This document shows, piece after piece, positions 27,828-38,100 of a stretch of 64,000 nt of DNA; position 1 is the stretch's first letter; the number at the start of each line of letters is the position of its first letter. The notes below the pieces were generated by a model. The model did not search any database. It saw only the letters and a list, made by a program, of their open reading frames with translations, and was not told the origin of the DNA. The position numbers and the translations under genes were made by a program. This DNA is from VAZQ01 sp963725065 (GTDB lineage Bacteria > Pseudomonadota > Alphaproteobacteria > Rhizobiales > Xanthobacteraceae), in NCBI GenBank assembly GCA_963725065.1, contig CAVRXD010000024.1:248001-312000 (forward strand), given 5' to 3'.

Positions 27828-28612
27828 GCCTTTCGCACCTGGGCGATCTTGGCGCGCAGCTCGTGCACGATATCGGTGAAGCGCGGCTCGAAGCAGATGT
27901 CGAGATCGCGCGGGCGCGGCAGATCGACCGTCTTGGTCATGACGATGTGTCCGGGCCGCGCGCTCATGACGTGGATCTTGTCGGCGAGAAACGCGGCTTC
28001 GCGCAGATCATGCGTCACCAGGATCACGGTGAAGCCGAGCTTCTGCCAGAGGTCGCGGAGCACGCACCACAATTCCTCCCGCGTGAAAGCGTCGAGCGCG
28101 GCGAACGGCTCGTCGAGCATCAACAAGGCCGGTTGGTGGATCAGGGCGCGGCAGAGCGACACCCGTTGCTGCATGCCGCCGGAAAGCTCCCAAGGGAACC
28201 GGTCGTCGAATCCGTCGAGCCCGACGGTCCGGAGCAGCGCGTTGGCCTGCGCGCGGTACTGCTCCTTCTCGCGGCGAAATCTCTGCCGATGCGGCTCGAC
28301 GATCTCGAGCGGCAGCAGCACATTGTCGATCACCTTGCGCCACGGCAGGAGATTCGGGTTCTGGAACGCCATGCCGGCGATCTTCACCGGTCCGCGCACC
28401 CGGTCGCCGAAGATGACGATGTCGCCGGAATCGGGCGGAACAAGCCCGGTCACCAGCTTCATCAACGACGATTTGCCGCAACCGGACGGACCGACCACCG
28501 CGGCGAACTCGCCGCGGCCGACGGTGAGGCTCGTGCCCTTCAACGCGAGAACGCCGCCCGACCCGCCACGATAGGTCAGCGTGACATTGCCGATGTCGAC
28601 GGAGGCGGTCAT
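27824..28612 (-). CDS. ABC importer ATP-binding protein (NitT/TauT type)
   Basis: A 262-residue ATPase with Walker A GPSGCGKSS at 41-49, signature LSGGMQQR, Walker B LLMLDEPFAALD and switch histidine in VILVTHD. It is coupled to the permease gene by a four-base overlap. A palindromic repeat (28642-28740) separates it from its binding-protein gene and may lower or stabilise part of a shared transcript. Confidence 0.92.
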   Translation of the reverse strand: MTASVDIGNVTLTYRGGSGGVLALKGTSLTVGRGEFAAVVGPSGCGKSSLMKLVTGLVPPDSGDIVIFGDRVRGPVKIAGMAFQNPNLLPWRKVIDNVLLPLEIVEPHRQRFRREKEQYRAQANALLRTVGLDGFDDRFPWELSGGMQQRVSLCRALIHQPALLMLDEPFAALDAFTREELWCVLRDLWQKLGFTVILVTHDLREAAFLADKIHVMSARPGHIVMTKTVDLPRPRDLDICFEPRFTDIVHELRAKIAQVRKA

Positions 28613-28641
28613 GGCGCTTGCCCTGAGCGGCAGCCCGCCCG

Positions 28642-28740
28642 TGTCATCGCCCGCGCAGGCGGGCGATCCAGTATTCGCCGGCTGCGCGTCACTCGCGCGA
28701 AACGGGGGTACTGGATGCCCCGCCTTCGCGGGGCATGACA
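28642..28740. repeat. Inverted-repeat intergenic element
   Basis: Two 32-base arms (28642-28673 and 28709-28740) are imperfect inverted copies, and each carries its own hairpin: GCCCGC/GCGGGC at 28649-28664 and GCCCCGC/GCGGGGC at 28717-28734. Elements of this build are common between genes in Bradyrhizobium relatives (recalled). It sits inside an ABC operon, between receptor and ATPase genes. Confidence 0.65.
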
Positions 28741-28765
28741 GCGGAAAGACTCCTGTCGAACACCG

Positions 28766-29782
28766 TCACAGCTTCCGATCGGCCGCCGGCGGCAGATACT
28801 GGCTGGTGAAGATGTCCTCGGCCTTCGGCCGGTTCTTGAAGTCGTAGGTCAGCGCGATCTGGTCGATCGATTTGGCGAGCCGCGCCATGTCGACGTCGCC
28901 GAAACCGTTGGCCTTCACCCACGGCGTCACGAAATTATCGCGCAATGACATCTTGAGGCGGTCGAGCTCGATCTTGGGATCGCCGGTCTCGTTGCGCGCC
29001 ATCACCGATTTGATCGCTGCGTCCGGATCCTTGATGGTGTCGAGCACGCCCCTGATGGTCGCGCGCACGAAGCCCGCCACCACTTTCGGATTGGCCTTGG
29101 CGTAGTCCGGATTGACCATGATGGCGTTGCCGTAGAGCACGAGCCCGTGATCCGCCATCAGCATGGTCTTGATGTCTTCGGGCTTGAGGCCCTTCTGCAG
29201 CAGGTTGTAGTGCATCGAGAACGAGAAGCCGGTGATGGCGTCGACCTTGCCGTCGGCCAGCATCGGCTCGCGCACGGGGAAGCCGACGTTCTCGACCTTG
29301 ACCTTGGACTCGTCGATCGCGTTTTCCTTCACGAACGCCTTCCACTGCGCGAACGCGCCGTCGGCCGCGGGCGCGCCGAGCACCTTGCCCTCGAGGTCCT
29401 TGGGCTTGGAGATGCCGGTCTTGGCGGTGGTGGCGATGGCGAACGGCGGCTTGTCGTAGATCATCAACACGGCCTGGACCTTCTTGTCCGGGTTCTGGTC
29501 CTGGAATTTGACCAGCGAGTTGATGTCGAAGAATCCGAGCGGATAGGTGCCGGCGGCCACGCGCGCAATGCCGGCGACCGAGCCGGGACCGGAATCGATC
29601 GTGACGTTGAGGCCCTCGGCCTTGTAGTAGCCCTTGTCGATCGCGACGAAGTAGGGGGCCGCCGGCCCCTCGAACTTCCAATCGAGGGCAAATTTCACAT
29701 CGGTGTCGGCGGTTGCGGGGCTCGCCGCCAAAGCAGCCGCGGCCGCTCCCGCGAGCATCCCGAGAAGCCTGATCATGTGCAT
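28766..29782 (-). CDS. ABC substrate-binding protein (NMT1/THI5-like)
   Basis: A 338-residue receptor with a signal peptide to about residue 26, then DVKFALDWKFEGPAAPYFVA, a typical NMT1/THI5-like opening. ATG 29782 is preceded by GGGAG at eight bases, so the longer open frame is not used. First gene of the importer that follows the uraD-uraH fusion in the same direction, with a 167-base gap. Paralogue of the receptor at 25842-26867. Confidence 0.9.
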   Translation of the reverse strand: MHMIRLLGMLAGAAAAALAASPATADTDVKFALDWKFEGPAAPYFVAIDKGYYKAEGLNVTIDSGPGSVAGIARVAAGTYPLGFFDINSLVKFQDQNPDKKVQAVLMIYDKPPFAIATTAKTGISKPKDLEGKVLGAPAADGAFAQWKAFVKENAIDESKVKVENVGFPVREPMLADGKVDAITGFSFSMHYNLLQKGLKPEDIKTMLMADHGLVLYGNAIMVNPDYAKANPKVVAGFVRATIRGVLDTIKDPDAAIKSVMARNETGDPKIELDRLKMSLRDNFVTPWVKANGFGDVDMARLAKSIDQIALTYDFKNRPKAEDIFTSQYLPPAADRKL

Positions 29783-29949
29783 GTCTGACGCTCCCTTTGG
29801 GGCCGGTTGACCGGCGCTGTATGCGCTATTGCAGCAATCGGCGTGCCAGCCCGGATCGCGTTGCGCCTGGGGCGCGGACGCCGCATCTTGCCTCAAGACT
29901 AGGCATTTTGCCCGTTCTTGCCTATTCCCCAATCAATCCAGCGCGGTCG

Positions 29950-30837
29950 TCAACTGCCGCGATAGGTCGAATAGCTCCACGGCGTCACCAGCAAGGGGAC
30001 GTGATAGTGGCCCTCCGGCTCGGCGACCGCGAACCGCACCGGCACCGTATCGAGGAAGGGCGGGTCGCTTTGCGGCGTGGCGAGACGCGCAAAGTAGCCG
30101 GCGACGTGGAAGCGCAGTTCGTAATGCGCGATGGGCAGCGGCCGCCCTGCGATCAAGGGCTCGTCGGTGCGGCCGTCGCCATTGGTGGTCGCGTGCGCGA
30201 TCGTGACGTGCTCGCCATTGGCGGACAATTGGACCAACTCGACCGGCACGCCCGCCGCCGGCCGGCCGCCATGGGTGTCGAGGACATGGGTCGACAGGCG
30301 GCCGTGCACCTTGAGACGATCGGCGGCCGCAACCCGCTGATCGAGGCGCAGCGCGGCGATGCGGAAGATTTCGTCGAGCGCCGCGTCGGTCTCGGCGCCC
30401 ACATCGTTCTGCACACGGCGCGCAAACTGCTGCAGGATCGAGTCCCTGCCGTGCCGGCGCACGCAGACGATGAACGGAATGCCGAATTTTTCCCGATAGG
30501 CGCCGTTGAGCTGATGAAATTGCGCAAATTCGGCTTCCGACAGCCGGTCGAGACCGACGCTGGCCTGTTCGGCCGTGGACTCGCTGGTCATCGTGCCCGC
30601 CCGCGCTGCCTTGCCCGCGAGATCGGGATGTCCCTTGATCAATGCCAGCCGTTGATCCGGCGGCGCGGCGCGCACGGCCGACATCATCGCGTCGTGCAGC
30701 GCCGCAAGCGTGCCGAACGGCCGCTTCGCGTAGACGGCTTGCGCCACCCAGGGCCCGTGCTCGTAGATATCGCCGAGCGCGGCAACGAAACTCGCCGCGT
30801 CGCTGGCGTTGAGGCTTTCGAGCGAGATCGTGGTCAT
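29950..30837 (-). CDS. Fused OHCU decarboxylase and 5-hydroxyisourate hydrolase
   Basis: A 295-residue two-domain enzyme. Residues 1-165 are UraD: His70 in GHPDLAGKAA is the catalytic histidine, and GIPFIVCVRRHGR is the family signature. Residues about 179-295 are UraH: LSTHVLDTHGG with His184, TNGDGRTDEP, and the C-terminal YRGS. The UraH domain opens 5-hydroxyisourate to OHCU and the UraD domain decarboxylates OHCU to S-allantoin. The same domain order is known in plant allantoin synthase; in bacteria the two are usually separate. ATG 30837 begins MTTISLESLN. It lies 23 bases after puuE. Confidence 0.93.
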   Translation of the reverse strand: MTTISLESLNASDAASFVAALGDIYEHGPWVAQAVYAKRPFGTLAALHDAMMSAVRAAPPDQRLALIKGHPDLAGKAARAGTMTSESTAEQASVGLDRLSEAEFAQFHQLNGAYREKFGIPFIVCVRRHGRDSILQQFARRVQNDVGAETDAALDEIFRIAALRLDQRVAAADRLKVHGRLSTHVLDTHGGRPAAGVPVELVQLSANGEHVTIAHATTNGDGRTDEPLIAGRPLPIAHYELRFHVAGYFARLATPQSDPPFLDTVPVRFAVAEPEGHYHVPLLVTPWSYSTYRGS

Positions 30838-30860
30838 GGCGGGTCTGTCTGGCAGTGATG

Positions 30861-31805
30861 TCAGGCGATCGTCGGTGCGCCCGCGGCCAGCGCCCGATGC
30901 TCGCGATGCCAATGCTGGGCGATGTCGAGCCTGCGCGCAATCCATACGCGCTCGCGTGCGGCGATGTAGTCGAGAAAGCGCGCCAGGCCCGCCGCGCGTC
31001 CCGGCCGGCCTGCCAGCCGGCAATGCAGCCCGACCGACATCATCTTGGGGGCGCGCTCGCCCTCGGCATAGAGCAGGTCGAACGCATCCTTGAGATAGGT
31101 GAAGAAGTCCTCGCCGGTGCCGAAGCCCTGGGGATTGATGAAGCGCATGTCGTTGACGTCGAGCGAATAGGGAATGATCAGGTGTGCTCCGTTCGGCCCG
31201 TTGACCCAATAGGGGAGGTCATCCGCGTAGGAATCCGACGAATAGAGAAATCCTCCTTCGTCGAGCACGGCCCGCAAGGTCTCGACCGAGCTGCGGCCGG
31301 TATACCATCCGAGCGGGCGCTCGCCCGTGGCTTGCGTGTGGATACGGATCGCTTCGGCGAGATGGGCGCGCTCCTCCGCGGCCGGCACATCCTTGTAGTC
31401 GATCCATTTCAGGCCGTGGCTCGCGATCTCCCAGCGCGCTTCGCGCATCGCCGCGACGACGTCGGGACATCGCGCCAGCGCGGTCGCGACGCCGAATACC
31501 GTGACCGGCATGTCGTGCTGCGTGAACAACCGCCACAGGCGCCAAAACCCGGCGCGCGAGCCGTATTCGTACATCGACTCCACGTTCATGTGCCGTTGTC
31601 CCGGCCACGGCTGTGCCCCGAGCACATCGGACAGGAACGCTTCGGAGGTGGCGTCGCCGTGCAAGATGTTGCGCTCGCCACCCTCCTCGTAATTGACCAC
31701 GAACTGGACGGCGATGCGGGCGCCGCCGGGCCAGCGTGGATCCGGCGGAGTGCGGCCGTAGCCGGCGAGATCGCGGGGGTATTCGGCGAAATCGTGCGGA
31801 GACAT
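30861..31805 (-). CDS. puuE: Allantoinase, polysaccharide-deacetylase type
   Basis: A 314-residue PuuE-type allantoinase, a metal-independent relative of polysaccharide deacetylases that hydrolyses allantoin to allantoate. The opening RDLAGYGRTPPDPRWP, then NYEEGGERNILHGD, YEYGSRAGFWR and the late MSVGLHCRLAGRPGRAAGL are hallmarks of this family. Length is normal. It lies between puuD and the uraD-uraH fusion in one direction, so the three genes give an uninterrupted urate-to-allantoate route. Confidence 0.93.
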   Translation of the reverse strand: MSPHDFAEYPRDLAGYGRTPPDPRWPGGARIAVQFVVNYEEGGERNILHGDATSEAFLSDVLGAQPWPGQRHMNVESMYEYGSRAGFWRLWRLFTQHDMPVTVFGVATALARCPDVVAAMREARWEIASHGLKWIDYKDVPAAEERAHLAEAIRIHTQATGERPLGWYTGRSSVETLRAVLDEGGFLYSSDSYADDLPYWVNGPNGAHLIIPYSLDVNDMRFINPQGFGTGEDFFTYLKDAFDLLYAEGERAPKMMSVGLHCRLAGRPGRAAGLARFLDYIAARERVWIARRLDIAQHWHREHRALAAGAPTIA

Positions 31806-31856
31806 GGCCTATCCATATACGTTCAGCGGCGGCGCGGCTTGCATGCGGCCGCGCGA

Positions 31857-33047
31857 TCACTGCGCCGGCGCGCCGGCGGCGATCCAGGCCGCCAGGATCT
31901 GGCGCTCCTCCGGGGTTATCTCGGTGATGTTGCCCGGAGGCATGGCGTGCGAGCGGACGGCGTTGATCTCGATCAGGCGCGCGTGACGGCGGATATTCTC
32001 CGGATCGTCGAGCACGACGCCGTTGGGGGGCGCATGGATGCCGGGCCAGAGCGGCTCGTTGCGGTGGCACATGCTGCAGCGTGTCAGCACCGTATTCTCG
32101 GCCGCCTTGATGTCGAGCTTCTGCGCGCGCGGCGCGGCGCCTCCGGGTCCGGCCCCTGACAGCCACGCCACGGCGATCATGCCGGCGGCCGCCACGCCCC
32201 AGGTCCACCACGGGCTGCCCTTGCCCTCGTGCCGGGAATTGAAGAAATGTCGGATGACCGGGCCGACCGCGAGCACGATGGCGACGATCAGCCAGTTGAA
32301 GCGCGTCGCGAACATCAGCGGATAGTGGTTGGAGATCATCAGGAAGACGACCGGCAGCGTGAGATAGTTGTTGTGCACCGACCGCTGCTTGGCCTCTTCG
32401 CCCCAGCGCGGGTCCGGCGCCTTGCCGGCCAGCAGCGCGGCCACGGTCTTCTTCTGGTTCGGGATGACGATGATGAAGACGTTCGCCACCATGATGGTGC
32501 CGATCAGCGCACCGATCTGGGTAAAGGCGCCGCGCCCGCTGAACACATGGGTGAAGGCATAGGTGAGGCCGACCAGAAAGACGTAGCCCACGAGCGCCAG
32601 CGCCACCTCGTGCCGGCCGAGCGGCGAACGGCACAGCGCCTCGTAGAACAGCCAGGCCAGCACCAGGCTGCCGAAGGCGACGGCGGCGGCGGCCGGGGCG
32701 GTGAGGTCGAGCACGGACTTGTCGATCAGATAGAGCTCGGCTCCGAGATAGTAGACCACCACCAGCAGCGCGAAGCCGGAGAGCCAGGTGGTATAGGCCT
32801 CCCATTTGAACCAGGTCAGCTCATCCGGCATGCGCGCCGGCGCGACGAGGTACTTCACCATGTGATAGAACCCGCCGCCGTGGACCTGCCAGGCGTCGCC
32901 GTGCACGCCTTGGGGCTGATCGGCGCGTGACTTGAGGCTGAGATCGAGATGGATGAAATAAAATGAGCTGCCGATCCAGGCGATGCCGGCCACGACGTGG
33001 AGCCACCGGATGATGAGGCTCAGCCACTCGGTGAGCACGGTGTCCAC
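31857..33047 (-). CDS. puuD: Membrane urate hydroxylase with cytochrome c domain
   Basis: A 396-residue PuuD. Eight or so transmembrane helices start at WLSLIIRWLHVVAGIAWIG and are followed by a periplasmic cytochrome c domain with the heme motif CSMCH at 324-328 and an axial methionine in SHAMPPGN. It oxidises urate to 5-hydroxyisourate and feeds electrons to the respiratory chain instead of making peroxide as soluble uricases do. I start at GTG 33047, after AAGGA, where the family N-terminus begins; upstream codons look non-coding. It is divergent from the allantoate amidohydrolase gene. Confidence 0.93.
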   Translation of the reverse strand: MDTVLTEWLSLIIRWLHVVAGIAWIGSSFYFIHLDLSLKSRADQPQGVHGDAWQVHGGGFYHMVKYLVAPARMPDELTWFKWEAYTTWLSGFALLVVVYYLGAELYLIDKSVLDLTAPAAAAVAFGSLVLAWLFYEALCRSPLGRHEVALALVGYVFLVGLTYAFTHVFSGRGAFTQIGALIGTIMVANVFIIVIPNQKKTVAALLAGKAPDPRWGEEAKQRSVHNNYLTLPVVFLMISNHYPLMFATRFNWLIVAIVLAVGPVIRHFFNSRHEGKGSPWWTWGVAAAGMIAVAWLSGAGPGGAAPRAQKLDIKAAENTVLTRCSMCHRNEPLWPGIHAPPNGVVLDDPENIRRHARLIEINAVRSHAMPPGNITEITPEERQILAAWIAAGAPAQ

Positions 33048-33154
33048 GATCGCCGATCCTTTCTCGTGCGTGCGCCGTCCTTGTTTCGGCCAGGCTGCGG
33101 CAGGATGACAGACGCGTGTCGAACGTTGCAAGAGCGATGCCGAACAAATAGTGC
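33048..33154. promoter_or_regulatory. Divergent promoter region, puuD / allantoate amidohydrolase
   Basis: These 107 bases separate two divergently read purine genes and must carry both promoters. The arrangement lets one regulator control both halves of the pathway. No clear operator dyad was found by eye. Confidence 0.5.
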
Positions 33155-34429
33155 ATGCACATGGTGACGGAAGCACAGAGCGCGGGCGGCGCCGAGCAGG
33201 CCATGTTCGGAACGAAGATCATGGCGCTTGCCGACCGGCTGGCGCAGTGGTCGGAAGTCCCGGACGGGCTGACCTGCACCTTTCTGTCCCCGGCGCATCG
33301 TTCCGTCGCCGCCGACATCCGCGACCTGATGCGCCAGGCCGGCCTCACCGCCGACATCGATGCGATCGCCAATGTCGTCGGGCGTCATGCCGCCGACGAT
33401 CCGCACGCGCCGGCGCTGATCCTGGCGTCGCACTACGACACGGTCCGCAACGCCGGAAAATACGACGGCCGGCTCGGCGTTCTGATTGCGCTGGTCGTGG
33501 CCGAGCATCTGCGGCGGCTCGGGCGCAAGCTGCCGTTTCATCTCGACGTCATCGCATTCTCGGAAGAAGAGGGCGTGCGCTTCGCTTCGAGCTTTCTGGG
33601 CAGCAGCGCGGTTGCGGGGCGCTTCGATCCGAGCCTGCTCGAGCGGCGCGACGCCGAGGGCGTCACCTTGGCGGCGGCGATGGGCGCGGCGGGGCTGGAT
33701 CGCGCCGGCATTCCCACGCTGGCGCGGCCCGGCAAGGAACTCGCCGGATATCTCGAGGTCCATATCGAGCAGGGTCCGGTCCTGCTGGAGGAAGGGCTGC
33801 CGGTTGGAATCGTGAGCGCGATCGCCGGGACCGTGCGCTGCATGGTCACGATCAGCGGCACGGCGGGGCATGCCGGCACCGTACCCATGGGGCGGCGTCA
33901 TGACGCCGCGGCGGCGGCGGCCGAGCTCGTGCTTTACGTCGAGCAGCGATGCGCGCAGGCTCCCACGCTCGTCGGTACGGTCGGCCAGCTCGCCGTGCCC
34001 AACGGCGCGATCAACATCATTCCGGGCCGCTGCGAGCTGACGCTCGACATTCGCGCCGCCGATGACGCCACCCGCGATGCAGCCGTGCTCGACGTCATGC
34101 GGGAGATCGGGCGGATCGCGGAGAAGCGCGGCGTCGTCATCGAGAGCAGGGAAGTGCAGCGGACTGCCGCGGTGCGTTGTTCGCCGCGGTTGCAATCGCT
34201 GCTGTCCGATGCGGTGACGCGGGCAGGCGTCGATCCGCGCCATCTCCCCAGTGGTGCCGGCCATGATGCCATGATGTTCGACGGTGTCACCGATACCGCC
34301 ATGCTGTTCGTGCGCTGCGGAAACGGCGGGGTGAGCCATTCACCGCTCGAGATCATCACCGCCGAGGACGCCGACGTCGCCGCGCGCGTCGTCCTCGATA
34401 CCGTTCTGCGATTGGCAAAGGCATCATGA
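33155..34429 (+). CDS. Allantoate amidohydrolase (M20 family)
   Basis: A 424-residue amidohydrolase of the AllC / N-carbamoyl amino acid hydrolase group. Metal ligands lie in ASHYDTVRNAGKYDG (His93, Asp104) and the acidic pair in FSEEEGVRF (about Glu138-Glu139). The dimer-lid motif appears as SGAGHDAMM. It converts allantoate to ureidoglycine with release of ammonia and CO2. Its neighbours puuD, uraD-uraH and puuE make this assignment more likely than beta-ureidopropionase. The stop overlaps the next M20 gene by four bases. Confidence 0.88.
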   Translation: MHMVTEAQSAGGAEQAMFGTKIMALADRLAQWSEVPDGLTCTFLSPAHRSVAADIRDLMRQAGLTADIDAIANVVGRHAADDPHAPALILASHYDTVRNAGKYDGRLGVLIALVVAEHLRRLGRKLPFHLDVIAFSEEEGVRFASSFLGSSAVAGRFDPSLLERRDAEGVTLAAAMGAAGLDRAGIPTLARPGKELAGYLEVHIEQGPVLLEEGLPVGIVSAIAGTVRCMVTISGTAGHAGTVPMGRRHDAAAAAAELVLYVEQRCAQAPTLVGTVGQLAVPNGAINIIPGRCELTLDIRAADDATRDAAVLDVMREIGRIAEKRGVVIESREVQRTAAVRCSPRLQSLLSDAVTRAGVDPRHLPSGAGHDAMMFDGVTDTAMLFVRCGNGGVSHSPLEIITAEDADVAARVVLDTVLRLAKAS

Positions 34430-35676
34430 CGTCGACCAAAGCCATCGGTGATTTCGTCGATCGCGAGTTTGCGCGCGAGAGCGCTTTCCTCGCTGAGCTG
34501 GTGAAGGTCCCGAGCGATAATCCACCGGGCGATTGCAGGGCGCATGCACAACGCACGCGCGAACTGTTGGAGCAGCTCGGCCTGACCGTCGAGGCGCACG
34601 AGGTGCCGCGATCGACGGTGGAAGCGGCGGGAATGAAGAGCGTGACCAATCTGATCGTCCGCCACCGGTTCGGCGAGGGTCCGGTCATCGCGCTCAACGC
34701 CCACGGCGACGTCGTGCCGCCCGGCCTGGGATGGCACTTCGACCCCTATGGCGCGGTGGTCGAGGACGGTCCGCACGGACCCGTCATGTACGGGCGTGGC
34801 GTCGCGGTGTCGAAATCGGACTTCGCGACCTACACCTGGACGCTGCTGGCGCTCAAGGCTCTCGCCGCCGACGGCGACAAGCTGCGGGGAACGCTCGAGC
34901 TCCACTTCACCTACGACGAGGAGGTCGGCGGCATCGTCGGCCCGAAATGGCTGCTCGACGAGAAGTTGACCAGGCCCGATGCGGCGATCGCGGCCGGGTT
35001 CTCCTATGCCATCGTCACCGCGCACGACGGCTGCCTGCATCTCGAGGTGACGGTCACCGGCAAGCAGGCGCATGCCGCCATGCCGGAGACCGGCGTCGAC
35101 GCGCTTGAGGCGGCCACCGGCATTCTCGTCGCGCTCTATGCGCATCGCTCCGGGCTCGCGCGGATACGCTCCGCGACGCCCGGCATCGTCTCGCCGACGC
35201 TGAACGTCGGCCTGATCAAAGGTGGCATCAACACCAACGTGGTCCCCGACCAGGTCGTGTTTCGCATCGACCGCCGCATGATCCCGGAGGAGGATGCGGC
35301 GAAGGTGGAAGCCGAGCTGCGGGAGCTGATCACGGCGGCGGCCGGGCGCCATGCGCAAATCAAAGTCGACGTGCGTCGGCTGCTGTTGGCGCAGGCACTG
35401 CGCCCGCAGCCGGGCACCGACCGGATCGCCGCTGTGATCGAGCGGCACGCCAAGGCAATCCTGGGCGTGGACGTGCCTGTCATGGGCGTGCCGCTTTACA
35501 CCGACGCGCGCCATTACGCGGCCGCCGGCATACCGATCGTGCTCTATGGCGCGGGCCCACGCTCCATTCTGGAAGCCAACGCACACAACGCTGACGAGAA
35601 CCTGCGCCTCAATGACCTGCGCGCCGCCACCAAGATCGTCGCGCTGACGGTCGCCGATTTGCTGCGAGCAGAGTGA
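34426..35676 (+). CDS. M20-family metallohydrolase, ArgE/DapE-like
   Basis: A 416-residue M20 peptidase-fold enzyme: first metal histidine in LNAHGDVVPPG, and the acidic pair in FTYDEEVGG. The segment GRGVAVSKSDFATY replaces the more usual GRGAxDMKGG, with Asp moved into SKSD. It is coupled to the allantoate amidohydrolase gene by ATGA, so it probably acts on a later intermediate, for example a ureido or amide compound. That role is inferred from context only; homologues are often annotated as deacetylases or desuccinylases. Confidence 0.8.
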   Translation: MTSTKAIGDFVDREFARESAFLAELVKVPSDNPPGDCRAHAQRTRELLEQLGLTVEAHEVPRSTVEAAGMKSVTNLIVRHRFGEGPVIALNAHGDVVPPGLGWHFDPYGAVVEDGPHGPVMYGRGVAVSKSDFATYTWTLLALKALAADGDKLRGTLELHFTYDEEVGGIVGPKWLLDEKLTRPDAAIAAGFSYAIVTAHDGCLHLEVTVTGKQAHAAMPETGVDALEAATGILVALYAHRSGLARIRSATPGIVSPTLNVGLIKGGINTNVVPDQVVFRIDRRMIPEEDAAKVEAELRELITAAAGRHAQIKVDVRRLLLAQALRPQPGTDRIAAVIERHAKAILGVDVPVMGVPLYTDARHYAAAGIPIVLYGAGPRSILEANAHNADENLRLNDLRAATKIVALTVADLLRAE

Positions 35677-35730
35677 ATCGAGCGAGGCGCGCGATCCTCG
35701 GCCGCGCCTCGAGCAACGTCACTTGGCGTA

Positions 35731-35767
35731 AGGGCGGCCTTTCAAGTTGTTTTGAAAAAACCGCCCT
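35731..35767. terminator. Nested hairpin between convergent genes
   Basis: AGGGCGG (35731-35737) pairs with CCGCCCT (35761-35767), and inside it TTTCAA (35740-35745) pairs with TTGAAA (35752-35757). The structure lies between the ends of the plus-strand M20 gene and the minus-strand katG. On the minus strand the outer arm is followed at once by a T-rich loop, not a true tail, so it may be only a weak bidirectional terminator. Confidence 0.45.
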
Positions 35768-35840
35768 GACGTCTTGTTCATGGCTTCGACCAGCGTCTGG
35801 GTTCTACAGAAGGCTCTGAACGAAAACCCTTCCGCTGAGA

Positions 35841-37988
<2,148 letters not shown>

Positions 37989-38100
37989 ATTGCCTCCTAG
38001 TCGGGGTTGGCATGGTTTTCAATTTGGATCCCCTCCAGTCTACGCAACCCAAGCCATCAGGTAAAGTTGACTTTAATGATCGTTGCGGTAAGATTTTCTT
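37989..38100. promoter_or_regulatory. katG-oxyR divergent control region
   Basis: The 112-base gap carries a near-perfect 14-base dyad at 38062-38075 (TAAAGT-TG-ACTTTA). A plausible oxyR promoter is TTGACT at 38067-38072 and TAAGAT at 38089-38094 with a 16-base spacer. That places transcription start on or next to the oxyR ATG, so the message may be leaderless. OxyR binding here would regulate both genes. Confidence 0.5.

Noticed and set aside
33020..34339. 439-codon minus-strand frame across the allantoate amidohydrolase gene
   Set aside because: Shadow of a conserved plus-strand gene with no recognisable product.
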